A stretch of 5,996 nucleotides of DNA from Paracoccaceae bacterium (GTDB lineage: Bacteria > Pseudomonadota > Alphaproteobacteria > Rhodobacterales > Rhodobacteraceae), in contig JAESRD010000199.1 in NCBI GenBank assembly GCA_016764835.1, forward strand, positions 1 to 5,996, read 5' to 3'. The translations under genes were made by a program, and so were the position numbers. A model generated the notes under the pieces. The model did not search any database. It was not told where the DNA came from and saw only the letters and a list, made by a program, of their open reading frames with translations. Of the stretch, positions 4,562-5,996 are shown piece after piece. Within the stretch, counting starts at the first letter, position 1. Every line of letters begins with the position of its first letter.

Positions 4562-5996
4562 ATGAAACCGAATTTTGCGTTATCTTTGTCTGTCGATGGG
4601 ATCGGCCTGCTGCATCGCGGCAGCGCTGGCTGGCATCTTGTCGGTGAAGTGGCCCTTGATGCTGATGATCTGGGTGGAGATCTGGCGGTTTTGCGCAAGA
4701 CCGCACTGGCGCTCGACCCGTCAGGCATTCGCTGCAAAGTCCTGATCCCCAATGACCAAATCCGCTACTTGGCCTTGGACACAACCCGCACCAGCGACGA
4801 AGATGTGCGCGCCGCTCTTGCCGGGGCCACGCCCTACGGGGTCGATGATCTGGTCTATGATGTCGCGCGGGGCGGTGGACGCACCTATATTGCCGCCGTT
4901 GCCAAAGAGACCCTGAAAGAGGCCGAGGCATTTGCGCTTGAGCACCGTCTGTCGCCGGTATCCTTTGCCGCTATTCCTGTTGAATTTACTTTTCAGGGCG
5001 AGCCACATTTTGGCGAAACCGCCGCTGCGTCGAGTATTATTGCCACTGGCGATGTGGTTGAACGCGATGATCAGCCGATCATGCTGGCGGCTATGCGCCC
5101 ACCGATATTGGCCGCAGCGCCTGATGCTGCGCCACTGATGCCGCCACAGACGCGCCCTGAATTGCAAGATGACAGCGCTGTTGCAACCACCGTTCTCGCA
5201 GAGACGGAAGACAGCCCACCGGTTGCCGACATGGCAAAAAGCGCAGTGCTGCCCGAGGTCACGCAAGAGGCTGATGATCCAGAGCCAGATGCCAATCCAG
5301 CGCCGGATGATCAAGAAGCATCCAATCAAGAGCCAGAAGATACCGGGTCAACATTACCCGAGCCGCCGGCTGAGATGGTTTTCTCATCCCGCGCGCGCGC
5401 GCAGCGGGTAAAGTTTGACGCCCAAAACAGTGTTGCGGAAAGCAAGGCAGATCGCTCCGCAGCGCATGCATCTACCGATACCGAAACCGCGTCAGATGTC
5501 GAACCCGAGCTGCATTTCTCGCGCAAACGCACTGCCACACAGGCGCGCACCCACACAGATGCCGAAACCGCGTCACAAGATGAGCCAAGCCCGCCGCGGC
5601 ACAGCGAAATGGCACCGCCGGCACAAACACCGCCCCTTGCCGCACCGTCTGCAACGCCGCCATCTTCTGTGCCGCCCCAAACTATGGCGCCCCAACCTGT
5701 ACGGCCACTTTCCGTACCGCTGCGGCCCTTCATTAATGATGCGGCCAGCGATGCCGGTATGCCGGCCATAAACGGTGCCAAGGGAATGGTCAGAGGCCCT
5801 GCCCCTGAGCTTGGTGTCGACTTAACCCTGTCGCCGCCGCCCGCGCCGGTATCAGCACATATCATTGTACCATCGACGGCCCAGGCCGAGTATGAACGTG
5901 CAGCAGCACGGCGCAATTCGCGCGATGCCCCTGTCGCGACAAGCACAGCGGCACCGGCAATTACCGGCCGGTCCTCGGCGGCCATGCCGCCCAGCC
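4562..5996 (+). CDS. Large protein with GspL/PilM-like N-terminal region and long Pro/Ala-rich tail (3' end outside window)
   Basis: An open frame of 478 codons with no stop before the window ends. The ATG has AAAGGA (4551-4556) five bases upstream, and an in-frame TAA at 4550-4552 excludes earlier starts. Residues 1-150 form an ordered-looking domain: FALSLSVDGIGLLHR (5-19), KVLIPNDQIRYLALDT (59-74), a helix leading to ATPYGVDDLVYDV (89-101), then TYIAAVAKETLKEAEAF (108-124). This pattern (short beta strands, an 'LP/IPNDQ' segment, a P-Y-x-x-x-D/E-D-L motif) recalls the actin-like cytoplasmic domain of type II secretion GspL and type IV pilus PilM. From about 155 to the window edge the protein is low in complexity: first acidic and proline-rich, then Ala/Pro/Ser-rich with basic clusters (FSSRARAQR, FSRKRTATQAR). 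No membrane segment is visible in this part. I recall similar Roseobacter proteins sometimes labelled 'translation initiation factor 2', probably because of the Pro/Ala-rich tail; nothing here supports that role. Function is unknown and the GspL/PilM link is inference. Confidence 0.85.
   Translation, partial: MKPNFALSLSVDGIGLLHRGSAGWHLVGEVALDADDLGGDLAVLRKTALALDPSGIRCKVLIPNDQIRYLALDTTRTSDEDVRAALAGATPYGVDDLVYDVARGGGRTYIAAVAKETLKEAEAFALEHRLSPVSFAAIPVEFTFQGEPHFGETAAASSIIATGDVVERDDQPIMLAAMRPPILAAAPDAAPLMPPQTRPELQDDSAVATTVLAETEDSPPVADMAKSAVLPEVTQEADDPEPDANPAPDDQEASNQEPEDTGSTLPEPPAEMVFSSRARAQRVKFDAQNSVAESKADRSAAHASTDTETASDVEPELHFSRKRTATQARTHTDAETASQDEPSPPRHSEMAPPAQTPPLAAPSATPPSSVPPQTMAPQPVRPLSVPLRPFINDAASDAGMPAINGAKGMVRGPAPELGVDLTLSPPPAPVSAHIIVPSTAQAEYERAAARRNSRDAPVATSTAAPAITGRSSAAMPPS
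5390..5402. repeat. Alternating CG tract within the large gene
   Basis: Thirteen bases of strictly alternating C and G encode the Arg-Ala-Arg-Ala stretch after Ser276. Such tracts can adopt Z-form DNA and change length by slippage; a two-base change would put the rest of this large gene out of frame. Confidence 0.6.
5476..5575 (+). repeat. Imperfect in-frame repeat in the low-complexity tail
   Basis: The 14-mer CCGAAACCGCGTCA occurs at 5481-5494 and 5562-5575, 81 bp (27 codons) apart and in the same frame. It encodes the parallel segments TDTETASDVEPE (residues 305-316) and TDAETASQDEPS (332-343). Between them lies FSRKRTATQAR, which echoes FSSRARAQR about 45 residues earlier, so the tail may have grown by duplication of an acidic-plus-basic module. 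Confidence 0.45.

Noticed and set aside
4721..5329. 202-residue minus-strand ORF opposite the N-terminal domain of the large gene
   Set aside because: It overlaps the better-supported plus-strand frame completely, its composition is rich in Trp, Cys and Arg as out-of-frame translations often are, and no ribosome binding site was noted.
5326..5985. 219-residue minus-strand ORF opposite the large gene
   Set aside because: It is a shadow of the GC-rich, low-complexity plus-strand coding region. The translation is Gly/Ala/Ser-rich without domain character, and the plus frame has a good start, an ordered N-terminal domain and no stop.

Overview
The window looks like chromosomal DNA of an alphaproteobacterium, most likely a Rhodobacterales (Roseobacter-type) species. 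This is inferred from the moderately high GC content, the style of the proteins, and two uncharacterised proteins (the minus-strand gene at 528-1049 and the open gene from 4562) that resemble families I associate with that group. No database search was possible.

Layout from left to right: (1) the 3' end of a plus-strand cpdB-type 2',3'-cyclic-nucleotide phosphodiesterase (ends 475); (2) a perfect 15-bp bidirectional terminator (482-517); (3) a convergent minus-strand gene for a small, probably exported protein of unknown function, whose 5' end looks damaged or non-canonical; (4) a 161-bp divergent promoter region; (5) a plus-strand glycosyltransferase-like protein (1211-2215); (6) a short leader with an arm complementary to the Shine-Dalgarno sequence of the next gene; (7) metY-type O-acetylhomoserine sulfhydrylase (2297-3583); (8) a GC-rich hairpin between convergent genes; (9) a minus-strand exported SIMPL/DUF541 protein (3620-4375); (10) a 186-bp divergent intergenic region rich in small repeats and hairpins; (11) a large plus-strand gene starting at 4562 that stays open for 478 codons and leaves the window. 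It has a GspL/PilM-like N-terminal region followed by a very long Pro/Ala/acidic low-complexity tail.

The genes do not form one pathway: nucleotide salvage, methionine/cysteine synthesis, a stress-type envelope protein and two orphans sit in separate transcription units, divided by hairpins and divergent promoters. The only plausible co-transcription is the glycosyltransferase-like gene with metY. The most interesting signals are the sequestered ribosome binding site of metY, which matches no SAM riboswitch class I could recall, the open gene with its disordered tail, and the T7 run where one extra T would give the minus-strand gene a proper start and a hydrophobic N-terminus.
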